Source of the DNA: Providencia burhodogranariea DSM 19968
Lineage (GTDB): Bacteria; Pseudomonadota; Gammaproteobacteria; Enterobacterales; Enterobacteriaceae
DNA: 64,000 bases
Direction: 5' to 3'
NCBI RefSeq assembly: GCF_000314855.2
Contig: NZ_KB233222.1
Location: 280,013-344,012, forward strand
Every line of letters begins with the position of its first letter. The stretch's first letter is position 1. Positions 19,870 to 27,726 of the stretch are shown here, piece after piece. A model generated the notes under the pieces. That model had not been told where the DNA came from. It worked only from the letters and a program-made list of their open reading frames with translations, and searched no databases. The position numbers were made by a program, and so were the translations under genes.

Positions 19870-19890
19870 AGCCCAGTTTATCACTGGGCT
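19870..19890 (+). terminator. hairpin after the DUF4926-like gene
   Basis: AGCCCAGT-TTATC-ACTGGGCT, an 8-bp perfect stem 13 nt after the stop codon. The downstream tract is only moderately T-rich. Confidence 0.65.
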
Positions 19891-19901
19891 ACCTTACTTT
19901 C

Positions 19902-19980
19902 TTCAGCCAGCCGGATAATCACTCGTCTGGCTTGGCGGGTGAAGGCAGTGATTATCTTTATGAATTGCTGTGGTTGGTAA
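19902..19980. repeat. 79-nt intergenic repeat, copy B
   Basis: Near-identical partner of 18041-18119, in the same orientation, again just behind an immunity-type gene and its hairpin. Confidence 0.75.
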
Positions 19981-20171
19981 TCGAAAACGGACTAAAAATT
20001 GCACAGTGAGTTCCTGCTCATTTATTACTTGGAACTCATTCAGACTATTTTATATATATATTAATAATTATAGAATCATATTTTATCTTGGGGATTTTGT
20101 TTTATTAATAACTCATTGATAATGAATTATTTTGTGTTATTTACAATCTATAAGGCATCAAAAAACGTGAC

Positions 20172-20387
20172 ATGTCACAACGATTAAATATGCATTATAA
20201 CGCTACGTTGCAGCTCTATTTGCGAATAAATTGGCGATATCATCGGTATCAGAACGTTGATATTGATGATTTTCTTACCACTCAATTTGAATTTTAATTA
20301 ATCTCATTTCAACTGATTAATCAGTTAGATTTGAGTGATGAGGAAAAATTTATAGGTAAAATGATGACTGCTTTAGATAAAGATTAA
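20172..20387 (+). pseudogene. decayed small gene of unknown kind
   Basis: ATG 20172 opens 41 codons (starting MSQRLNMHYNATLQLYLRIN) that stop at 20297. About 50 nt further, another frame ends in a protein-like LDLSDEEKFIGKMMTALDKD before TAA at 20387. The composition suggests two pieces of one broken gene, perhaps an immunity relic. No family is recognised. Confidence 0.25.
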
Positions 20388-20474
20388 ACACCAACTTCCA
20401 CATAAGCTGTTTCATTCCTGTTATCAGCTCATAATAACCACTTTTAATATTAAGAAAGCGTTATAAAAATAGTT

Positions 20475-20498
20475 AAATTGAAATGAATGTTTCAATTT
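20475..20498. promoter_or_regulatory. candidate IolR operator 2
   Basis: A perfect 9-bp inverted repeat (AAATTGAAA / TTTCAATTT) around TGAATG, the best palindrome of the set. It lies about 380 nt before iolG, so it may act on a distal promoter or by looping with operator 3. Confidence 0.6.
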
Positions 20499-20801
20499 AT
20501 GGGTTTGTGATTGCTTAACATTATTTTAAAACCTTCATCGGGTAATGGCTTAGCGCCATGAGAGCTTAATCTATTGATCTTATGCTGTTCATTCTTCAAT
20601 CTCGTATTGGCTGATAACGAGGAACTCACTGTATTAACTAGCCTTCAATGCACCTCAGATACTCTCAAAGTATTGCCTATATTTCCCTCGAATTGTTTTT
20701 AATTTACATTGTTATTTTGTGATCGAAATAACACTAAAAACCCACTTTCCTATAACATTTGTTACCTAGCGCTCAAAAATATAATTTCCAAATAATTATA
20801 A

Positions 20802-20820
20802 ATTGAAATGAACGTTTTAT
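20802..20820. promoter_or_regulatory. candidate IolR operator 3
   Basis: ATTGAAATGAACGTTTTAT, a less symmetric copy of the same motif, 56 nt before the iolG start. Confidence 0.55.
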
Positions 20821-20875
20821 TTGCTATATTTCATCATATCCTAATAGTGGATTTATAGCCTCAAGGAGCATTTAC

Positions 20876-21862
20876 ATGTTCAATATAGCACTATTTGGCG
20901 CAGGACGTATCGGACAGGTTCACGCTGTCAATATTGCCGGCCACAAAGAAACCACACTTTACTCTGTGATTGACCCATACCAACCCAATGCCCTTTCACT
21001 GGCTGAAAAATACCAAGCGAAAGTTCAATCTACAGAAGAAGCGATGAAAGATCCAAATGTTCATGGCGTCTTGATTGCTTCTGCAACAGATACTCACGCA
21101 GATTTAATAGAGCTGGCAGCAAAACATAAAAAAGTCATTTTTTGTGAGAAGCCTGTGCACTTAGATCTTGAGCGCGTAAGGCAGTGCTTAAAAAGCGTCA
21201 AAGAACATAACGTTCCACTATTTATCGGTTTTAATCGCCGTTACGACCCTCAGTTCCGTCACCTGAAAAATTTATTCGAACAAGGTGCAATTGGTAAAGC
21301 TGAATCTTTAATTATTACATCACGGGATCCATCACCACCGCCTGCGGAATACGTTAAAGTATCAGGTGGTATGTTTAGAGATATGACGATCCACGATTTT
21401 GACATGGCGCGCTTTATGATTGGTGAAGATCCATGTTCAGTTTACGCACAAGGTAGCAATGTGGTTGATCCAGCAATTGGTCAAGCCGGTGATATTGATA
21501 CCGCATTTATTATTTTAAAATTCCCATCTGGTGCGATGGCAACTATTTCGAATAGTCGTCGTTCTGGATATGGCTACGATCAGCGTATCGAACTACATGG
21601 TGAAAAAGGTTTATTAACCGCAGGCAATATCAAAGAAAACAGTGTTGAGTTTTTGAGTGATGTGGGTTGTTTATCCGCTAAACCTGAGTTCTTCTTTTTA
21701 CAACGTTACCATGAAGCATATAAAGCTGAGTGGAATCACTTTGTTGATATTCTTGCAGGACGCGCAGAATCTGAAACAACAGGAACTGATGGCGAGCTGG
21801 CACTTTATCTGGCAGATAAAGCATTAGAGTCATTAAAATCAGGTAAAGAAGTTCAGCTGTAA
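20876..21862 (+). CDS. iolG: myo-inositol 2-dehydrogenase
   Basis: First step of inositol breakdown: oxidises myo-inositol to 2-keto-myo-inositol with NAD+. 328 residues. The N-terminal Rossmann fold has ALFGAGRIGQVHA, the family signature is CEKPVHLDLE, and the catalytic region has GGMFRDMTIHDFDMARF, with the lysine of EKP and the aspartate/histidine of the last motif as family active-site residues. AAGGAGCA precedes the ATG. It stands alone between operators 2/3 and a hairpin. Confidence 0.93.
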   Translation: MFNIALFGAGRIGQVHAVNIAGHKETTLYSVIDPYQPNALSLAEKYQAKVQSTEEAMKDPNVHGVLIASATDTHADLIELAAKHKKVIFCEKPVHLDLERVRQCLKSVKEHNVPLFIGFNRRYDPQFRHLKNLFEQGAIGKAESLIITSRDPSPPPAEYVKVSGGMFRDMTIHDFDMARFMIGEDPCSVYAQGSNVVDPAIGQAGDIDTAFIILKFPSGAMATISNSRRSGYGYDQRIELHGEKGLLTAGNIKENSVEFLSDVGCLSAKPEFFFLQRYHEAYKAEWNHFVDILAGRAESETTGTDGELALYLADKALESLKSGKEVQL

Positions 21863-21891
21863 AATAAAAAATAAATCCGATTATAAAAATA

Positions 21892-21919
21892 AAGAACGGG
21901 AGTTACGGTTCCCGTTCTT
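21892..21919. terminator. hairpin after iolG
   Basis: AAGAACGGGA pairs with TCCCGTTCTT around an 8-nt loop. The 10-bp stem is strong, but the following tract (ATAAAAAC) lacks a U-run on the plus strand. Confidence 0.65.
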
Positions 21920-21980
21920 ATAAAAACTCTAAAAATATTAATAACTCTACAATGATTAAAATAAGAAGTCCGGAGGAATA

Positions 21981-22154
21981 ATGCTGGCTTTACAATTAAT
22001 GCAAAGGTATGCAGATAAATTATCTATCGTTATGCCCCTGAATAAGTCATGTTTTCATTTATACTCCAATCAGGATGTTTTATTCGTATCGTTTGGATTC
22101 ATTAATAAACTAAATAGTGTAACTCTTTCAAAAAGCTATTTATCTCAGGCCTGA
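21981..22154 (+). CDS. 57-residue protein of unknown function with strong ribosome-binding site
   Basis: CCGGAGGAATA directly precedes ATG 21981, one of the best Shine-Dalgarno sequences in the window, and opens 57 codons ending in TGA. The protein begins MLALQLMQRYADKLSIVMPL and continues with VLFVSFGFINKLNSVTLSK. No signal peptide or membrane segment is clear. It lies between iolG and iolT in the same direction. I do not recognise it. The start signal favours a real gene; a truncated relic that kept its start is the alternative. Confidence 0.5.
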   Translation: MLALQLMQRYADKLSIVMPLNKSCFHLYSNQDVLFVSFGFINKLNSVTLSKSYLSQA

Positions 22155-22409
22155 AATTACCTAGGTAATGATTAAAATCAGCGTGTCATAATATTTTTAT
22201 TATTTAACTTAATGAAAAAATAGCCGGTACCCGTCAAATTTAAACTTACATAGTTTGCGATGTAAATATAGAAGAATAATTCAGGTTGGTTAAATCGCCG
22301 TGGTATCGATGTTATTCCAAATATCGTCGTAGTTTCACAACATGTAATTTGAATGAATCAAGAGGGCGCTTTTGGCACGACAGAGTGATCCAGATAAAAG
22401 GTAAAAATT

Positions 22410-23816
22410 ATGTCATTAATAATGAATCTCAATGAACAGCAAAGAAAAAGACTGCATCAAATTACGCTAGTTGCCACTTTTGGTGGATTGCTTTTTGGTT
22501 ACGATACTGGTGTCATTAATGGTGCTTTTTCTTCATTAAAAGAAAATATGGGGCTAACGCCAACAACTGAAGGCTTAGTCATGAGTGTTCTGTTGGTGGG
22601 AGCTGCGCTAGGTAGTATCGGTGGTGGTCGTTTTTCTGATTATCTTGGCCGTCGTACTTATTTGTTATATCTCTCATTTATTTTTCTTGCAGGTGCATTG
22701 TTATCTGCTGTCGCGCCGAATATCGAAATACTTTTAATTGCTCGATTCTTACTTGGCTTTGCTGTCGGTGGCGCTTCAGTTACTGCGCCAACCTTTATTT
22801 CTGAAGTTGCACCGACGGAAATGCGGGGTAAGTTAACAGGGCTTAATGAAGTTGCTATTGTTATTGGCCAATTAGCGGCTTTCGCCATCAATGCCATTAT
22901 TGGTTATGTTTGGGGGCATTTACCCGAAGTTTGGCGCTATATGTTGTTAGTTCAAGCTGTCCCTGCGTTATGCTTATTGTTTGGGATGTTGAAAGCACCT
23001 GAAAGCCCACGTTGGTTAATGAGTAAAAACCGTCGTGAAGAAGCTCTACATATTCTAAAGCAGATCCGTCCTGAGAAAAGAGCACTTCAAGAGTATAACG
23101 ATATTGTAACTCTTCTTGATGTTGAGGCTGCTGAAGGGAAAAAGAACCCTAATGCACACAAGAAAAATCTGGCATTAATTTTCCATACGCCATGGATTTT
23201 TAAATTGGTATTAATTGGTATTGTTTGGGCTGCATTACAGCAGACGACTGGTGTCAACGTCATCATGTACTACGGTACGGAGATCTTAAAAACAGCTGGC
23301 TTCTCTGACCAAACTTCATTGGTGTTAAACGTATTAAATGGCGTATTCTCAGTCGGCGGTATGTTAGTTGGGGTTATTTTCTTAGTTGACCGTTTTAAAC
23401 GTAAAACCTTGATTGTGTCTGGCTTCGCATTAATGGCAACACTACATTTATTAATTGCTGCGGCAGATTATTATCTCGCTGGCGATCTGAAAGCGACATT
23501 AATTTGGTTATTAGGGGCGGTGTTCGTTGGTGTCATGCAAGGAACAATGGGCTTCTTGACCTGGGTGGTATTAGCTGAGCTGTTCCCTCTGAAAATACGC
23601 GGCCTCTCAATGGGGATCTCGGTCTTCTTTATGTGGATCATGAATGCGATCGTGAGTTATCTATTCCCACTGATGCAAGCTGAGCTTGGTTTAGGTCCAG
23701 TATTCCTGATCCTCGCCGTGATTAACTATTTAGCGATACTCTTTGTGGTGAAATTACTCCCAGAAACCTCTAATAAGTCATTGGAAGAGCTGGAAGAAGA
23801 ACTTTCAACAATGTAG
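22410..23816 (+). CDS. iolT: MFS myo-inositol transporter
   Basis: A 468-residue, 12-helix sugar porter of the major facilitator superfamily, predicted to import myo-inositol with protons. Sugar-porter signatures are present: GGLLFGYDTGVINGA in helix 1, GGGRFSDYLGRRTYLL, APTFISEVAPTEMRGKL (PETG-like loop), PESPRWLMSKNRREEAL after helix 6, QQTTGVNVIMYYGTEI in helix 7, and LPETSNKSLEELEEE at the C terminus. Placement in the cluster supports inositol as substrate. A weak Shine-Dalgarno (AAAAGGT) precedes ATG 22410. Confidence 0.92.
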   Translation: MSLIMNLNEQQRKRLHQITLVATFGGLLFGYDTGVINGAFSSLKENMGLTPTTEGLVMSVLLVGAALGSIGGGRFSDYLGRRTYLLYLSFIFLAGALLSAVAPNIEILLIARFLLGFAVGGASVTAPTFISEVAPTEMRGKLTGLNEVAIVIGQLAAFAINAIIGYVWGHLPEVWRYMLLVQAVPALCLLFGMLKAPESPRWLMSKNRREEALHILKQIRPEKRALQEYNDIVTLLDVEAAEGKKNPNAHKKNLALIFHTPWIFKLVLIGIVWAALQQTTGVNVIMYYGTEILKTAGFSDQTSLVLNVLNGVFSVGGMLVGVIFLVDRFKRKTLIVSGFALMATLHLLIAAADYYLAGDLKATLIWLLGAVFVGVMQGTMGFLTWVVLAELFPLKIRGLSMGISVFFMWIMNAIVSYLFPLMQAELGLGPVFLILAVINYLAILFVVKLLPETSNKSLEELEEELSTM

Positions 23817-23870
23817 TCATCGATCATGTTCAATATAAATACACCGATTTATCAGTAAAGAGGTTCGTAT

Positions 23871-24299
23871 ATGATAGAGAAAATTACGGCAAGTAACCTA
23901 CATTTAGGTTGCCAAGCTAGAAACAAGGCAGAAGTGCTGACGATGGTTGGTAATGAATTCAAAAATAAAGGATATGTGAATCAGGATTGTGTTCACTTTC
24001 TCAATGAAAGAGAGCAGCAGATCTCCACCTTTTTGGGCAATGGTATTACATTGCCTCATTTGCCTAAATCGGCGAATGATATCATTGTGACAAATGGTGT
24101 TGAGATATTTCAGTTTCCTGATGGCGTTATTTGGGACAGAACTAACGTGATGTTTATTGCCATTGGTGTCATTGCCAAATCAAGGGAGCATATTGAGGTA
24201 TTGAGGGAAATAGCATTAATTTTCAGTGATGAATTTATTTCGAATGCACTATCACTGACCTCAAGTGAAGAGGAATTTCTCACTATTTTGCATCGTTAA
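23871..24299 (+). CDS. PTS EIIA-type (mannitol/fructose family) protein in the inositol cluster
   Basis: 142 residues forming a single PTS EIIA-2 domain. The phosphorylatable-histidine motif reads NGITLPHLPKS, and the C-terminal EHIEVLREIALIFSDE segment matches the domain. No EIIB or EIIC is nearby, and inositol uptake here is by an MFS carrier, so a conventional transport role is unlikely. It follows iolT by 54 nt and is probably co-transcribed. A regulatory link between PTS phosphorylation state and inositol use is an inference. Confidence 0.85.
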   Translation: MIEKITASNLHLGCQARNKAEVLTMVGNEFKNKGYVNQDCVHFLNEREQQISTFLGNGITLPHLPKSANDIIVTNGVEIFQFPDGVIWDRTNVMFIAIGVIAKSREHIEVLREIALIFSDEFISNALSLTSSEEEFLTILHR

Positions 24300-24305
24300 T
24301 AGCCA

Positions 24306-24335
24306 AACCCATGGGGCTTTCCTGTTCCATGGGTT
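24306..24335. terminator. hairpin after the EIIA gene
   Basis: AACCCATGG pairs perfectly with CCATGGGTT around a 12-nt loop, directly behind the EIIA stop. It has no clear U-run. Its right arm abuts a series of operator-like half-sites. Confidence 0.65.
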
Positions 24336-24411
24336 CATTTCAATTTAGTATGAAACCTAGCGTATTTCATTTCATCCATTCTGTTTCATTCTATTTTTCA
24401 TTTCATTTTCT
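24330..24411 (-). repeat. cluster of inverted operator-like half-sites
   Basis: Read on the minus strand, the segment holds AAATTGAAATGAACC, GGATGAAATGAAATACG, a GAATGAAAC and GAAAATGAAATGAAAA within about 80 nt. These share the GAAATGAA core of the candidate IolR operators but lack the palindromic partner. They lie upstream of the two operators in front of iolG2. Confidence 0.45.
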
Positions 24412-24491
24412 TCTGTTTATCATTTGTTAGCTATTTTTTATTCCCTTATATATTAATGAATTAAGCAAAAAATTAACGCCAGATCACATAA

Positions 24492-24508
24492 TGAAATTAA
24501 TGTTTCTA
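24492..24508. promoter_or_regulatory. candidate IolR operator 4a
   Basis: TGAAATTAATGTTTCTA, an imperfect copy of the TGAAAT...TTTC motif, 122 nt before the iolG2 start. Confidence 0.45.
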
Positions 24509-24521
24509 GATTTATTGAAAA

Positions 24522-24539
24522 TGAAATGAATATTCCGTA
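24522..24539. promoter_or_regulatory. candidate IolR operator 4b
   Basis: TGAAATGAATATTCCGTA is nearly the same as the site before iolA (6420), including the preceding GAAAA, and lies 91 nt before the iolG2 start. Confidence 0.6.
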
Positions 24540-24629
24540 TAACGTTAATATCAAATCAACACATCAGGTAGAGTCATCGGGGTTTAGCTTGCGCTACAGA
24601 CGATGAGCCGAATGAAGGGAGAGTACAGA

Positions 24630-25763
24630 ATGAAAGAAATCCGCATTGGTCTGATTGGTACCGGTTATATAGGTCGTGCTCATGCAATTGCTTATGCACA
24701 AGCACCGACAGTTTTCCCTTTAAAAGGCAAATTAATTCGGGAAATGGTGGCTGAAGTCACACCTGAATTAGCTGAAGTTCGTGCAAAAGAGATGGGGTTT
24801 AATCGTTCCACTGATGATTGGCGCAAACTTGTCGCTGACCCGAACATTGATGTTGTTGATATTTGTTCACCAAACTTCTTACACAAAGAAATGGCAATGG
24901 AAGCAATTAAACACGGTAAGCATGTTTATTGTGAAAAACCATTGGCATTAAATTCCCAAGATGCAAAAGAGATGGTTGTTGTAGCTAAAAAAGCAGGTGT
25001 AAAAACCTTAGTGGGCTTCAACTATATGAAAAACCCCACCGCTCAGTTGGCTAAAGAAATTATTGCTAACGGAGAAATTGGTGAGGTCATTCATTTCTAT
25101 GGCACACATAACGAAGATTACATGGCGGATCCAAAATCGCCTATTCATTGGCACTGTTTTAAAGAAAAAGCTGGTTTAGGGGCATTAGGTGATTTGTCTG
25201 CACACATTGTCAATATGGCTCAATTCTTAGTCGGCGATATTGAAACAGTTTGCGGTGATATGGAGATCGTTATCAAAGAGCGTCCAGAAAAAATCGGTTC
25301 TTCAATCATGGTACCTGTTGAAAATGAAGATCAAGCGCATGCAATGATCCGTTTTACGGGCGGGGCAATGGGGGTGATTGAAACATCAAGAATTGCTTCC
25401 GGGCGTAAGATGGGGCTGACCTATGTGGTCACGGGGACAAAAGGAACCTTGTCTTTTACTCAAGAGCGCATGGCAGAGCTGAAATTGTATCGTCACGATG
25501 AGCCATCAAACCGCCAAGGATTTAAAACCATTTTAGTTGGGCCTGAGCATCCAGATTATGCACCATTCTGTAACGGTGCTGGGCATGGTATTGGATTCAA
25601 CGACCAAAAAACAGTTGAAGTCCGCGATTTAATTGATGGTGTTGCAACAGGGCAAGATATGTGGCCTGACTTTGAAGAAGGCTGGAAAGTATCACGAATT
25701 CTTGATGCTATTGCCCGCTCTTATGAAGAGCAACGCTGGGTCAAAGTCACTGAAATTAATTAA
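24630..25763 (+). CDS. Gfo/Idh/MocA dehydrogenase of the inositol cluster (IolG2/IolW-like)
   Basis: 377 residues with a Rossmann GLIGTGYIGRAHAIAYAQ start, CEKPLALNSQDAKEM and a C-terminal substrate domain containing GALGDLSAHIVNMAQF. The frame opens at 24603, but ATG 24630 has AAGGGAG at proper spacing and starts the conserved IRIGLIG strand. It heads iolC-iolE-iolB. Similar second dehydrogenases in inositol clusters act on scyllo- or chiro-inositol or related polyols; the substrate here cannot be read from sequence. Confidence 0.85.
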   Translation: MKEIRIGLIGTGYIGRAHAIAYAQAPTVFPLKGKLIREMVAEVTPELAEVRAKEMGFNRSTDDWRKLVADPNIDVVDICSPNFLHKEMAMEAIKHGKHVYCEKPLALNSQDAKEMVVVAKKAGVKTLVGFNYMKNPTAQLAKEIIANGEIGEVIHFYGTHNEDYMADPKSPIHWHCFKEKAGLGALGDLSAHIVNMAQFLVGDIETVCGDMEIVIKERPEKIGSSIMVPVENEDQAHAMIRFTGGAMGVIETSRIASGRKMGLTYVVTGTKGTLSFTQERMAELKLYRHDEPSNRQGFKTILVGPEHPDYAPFCNGAGHGIGFNDQKTVEVRDLIDGVATGQDMWPDFEEGWKVSRILDAIARSYEEQRWVKVTEIN

Positions 25764-25788
25764 TTCTGTTGCAGTTAAGGGGTGAGTA

Positions 25789-27693
25789 ATGGATAAGCAG
25801 AAGAAGTTCGATGTTATCTGTATGGGTCGCATTGCTGTTGACCTTTACGGACAGCAGATAGGTTCATGTTTAGAAGATATGAGCAGTTTTGCAAAGTACC
25901 TTGGCGGTTCTTCTGGGAACGTTGCATATGGTACAGCGATACAAGGTTTAAAATCATCTATGTTAGCGCGTGTTGGCGATGAGCACATGGGACGCTTTAT
26001 TCGTGAAGAATTGCAGCGTATAGGTTGCGATACTAGCCATTTGATTACTGACAAAGAAAGACTGACCGCCTTGGTGATCCTCGGGATCAAAGATAAAGAT
26101 ACTTTTCCATTAATTTTCTATCGTGATAATTGTGCAGATATGGCAATCACTTCAACTGATTTTAGCGAAGAGTACATTGCTTCAGCACGTTGTTTGGCGA
26201 TTACAGGAACACATTTATCTCACCCTAAAACGCGTGCAGCAGTTTTAACCGCATTAGAATATGCCAAACGTAATGGTGTTAAAACCGCTATCGATATTGA
26301 TTATCGTCCTGTTCTTTGGGGACTGACCTCACTTGGTGATGGGGAAACGCGCTTTATTGAATCAGATAAAGTCACTAAAGAACTACAGGAAGTATTGTCA
26401 CTATTTGACTTGATTGTGGGCACAGAAGAAGAATTTCACATTGCAGGCGGATCGACAGACACAATCCAAGCATTGAAAAATATTCGCCAATTAACAGATG
26501 CAGAATTGGTCTGTAAACGTGGGTCATTTGGTTGTTCGGTATTTACAGGAGCAATCCCAGAAACCCTAGACGAAGGCATAACTGTTAAAGGTGTGCGCGT
26601 TGAAGTACTGAATGTACTTGGTGCTGGTGACGCATTTATGTCAGGTTTATTGCGTGGTTATCTCAATGGTGAAGGTTGGGAAAAAGCGGCAGCTTATGCA
26701 AATGCTTGTGGAGCTCTGGTTGTTTCACGCCATGGTTGTTCCCCAGCAATGCCAAGTAAAATAGAATTAGACAATTACCTTGAACGTGCCACCGCAGTAC
26801 CTCGTCCTGATTTAGATCCAATGTTGAATCATTTACACCGTGTTACGACGCGTGGAACACAGTGGGAAGAGCTGTGTGTGATGGCTTTCGACCACCGAAT
26901 TCAGTTTGTGGATATGGCTCGGGCTGCTGATGTAGATATTTCATGTATTCCTTATCTGAAAAAACTGATTTTCCGTGCTAGCCGTGAAGTTGCTGAAGAA
27001 GCAGGGTTGCAAGGAAAAGCAGGTTTACTTTGTGACAGCACCTTTGGCCAAGATGTTTTGAATGATGTGACAGGGCGTGGCTGGTGGATTGCTCGCCCAA
27101 TAGAGCTGCCAGCATCTCGGCCGTTATGTTTAGAGCATGGCAATATCGGCTCTCAATTGGTCAGTTGGCCAAAAGAGCATATTGTGAAGTGCTTAGTTTT
27201 CTTCCATCCAGAGGATAGCCATCCACTGCGCCTTGAACAGGAAAAAACAGTTCAAGAAGTGTATAGCGCTTGTTGCCAGTCGGGGCATGAATTACTGCTT
27301 GAGGTGATACTACCTGCTGATATGGAACGCAATGATGAGCTTTATTTACGCGCAATCCAACGATTCTATAACTTAGGTATCAAGCCTGATTGGTGGAAGC
27401 TACCACCATTACAATCCGAAAATTGGGATGAAGTGCAGTCATTGATTCAAAAACGCGACCCTTATTGCCGTGGTGTTGTGTTATTAGGTCTTGATGCGCC
27501 ACAAGCTGAACTTCAAGCAGGTTTCAATGCCGCTGCGGGCAAATCTATCGTGAAAGGGTTCGCAGTAGGTCGCACATTGTTTGGTAAACCTTCAATCGCG
27601 TGGATGAAAGGCGAACTGGATGATGATGTGTTAGTCCAAACCATTAAAGCGAATTACCACAACCTGATCGCCTTATGGCGTCAGCGTAAATAA
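25789..27693 (+). CDS. iolC: bifunctional 5-dehydro-2-deoxygluconokinase / DUF2090 aldolase-like protein
   Basis: 634 residues, about twice a simple IolC. Residues 1-325 are a PfkB kinase (CMGRIAVDLYGQQIG, GGSSGNVAYGTAIQGLKS, and NVLGAGDAFMSGLLRGY with catalytic D281). Residues about 335-634 form a DUF2090 domain (ELCVMAFDHRIQFVDMA, GRTLFGKPSIAWMKG) related to class II-type aldolases and thought to cleave the phosphorylated product (the IolJ step). No separate iolJ is seen, so the fusion probably supplies both steps. It starts 25 nt after the iolG2 stop. Confidence 0.93.
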   Translation: MDKQKKFDVICMGRIAVDLYGQQIGSCLEDMSSFAKYLGGSSGNVAYGTAIQGLKSSMLARVGDEHMGRFIREELQRIGCDTSHLITDKERLTALVILGIKDKDTFPLIFYRDNCADMAITSTDFSEEYIASARCLAITGTHLSHPKTRAAVLTALEYAKRNGVKTAIDIDYRPVLWGLTSLGDGETRFIESDKVTKELQEVLSLFDLIVGTEEEFHIAGGSTDTIQALKNIRQLTDAELVCKRGSFGCSVFTGAIPETLDEGITVKGVRVEVLNVLGAGDAFMSGLLRGYLNGEGWEKAAAYANACGALVVSRHGCSPAMPSKIELDNYLERATAVPRPDLDPMLNHLHRVTTRGTQWEELCVMAFDHRIQFVDMARAADVDISCIPYLKKLIFRASREVAEEAGLQGKAGLLCDSTFGQDVLNDVTGRGWWIARPIELPASRPLCLEHGNIGSQLVSWPKEHIVKCLVFFHPEDSHPLRLEQEKTVQEVYSACCQSGHELLLEVILPADMERNDELYLRAIQRFYNLGIKPDWWKLPPLQSENWDEVQSLIQKRDPYCRGVVLLGLDAPQAELQAGFNAAAGKSIVKGFAVGRTLFGKPSIAWMKGELDDDVLVQTIKANYHNLIALWRQRK

Positions 27694-27726
27694 TATTACT
27701 CTTACCTTATACACAGGAGCTTCATC

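Larger units (their letters stand above)
19981..20875. other. spacer between the CDI tail and iolG
   Basis: About 895 nt. It includes a GAGTTCC/GGAACTC hairpin near 20008-20038, a decayed-looking ORF region at 20172-20387, and two candidate IolR operators at 20475 and 20802. The rest is AT-rich with no convincing gene. The right edge of the CDI insertion probably falls here, but I see no target-site duplication or integrase. Confidence 0.5.
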
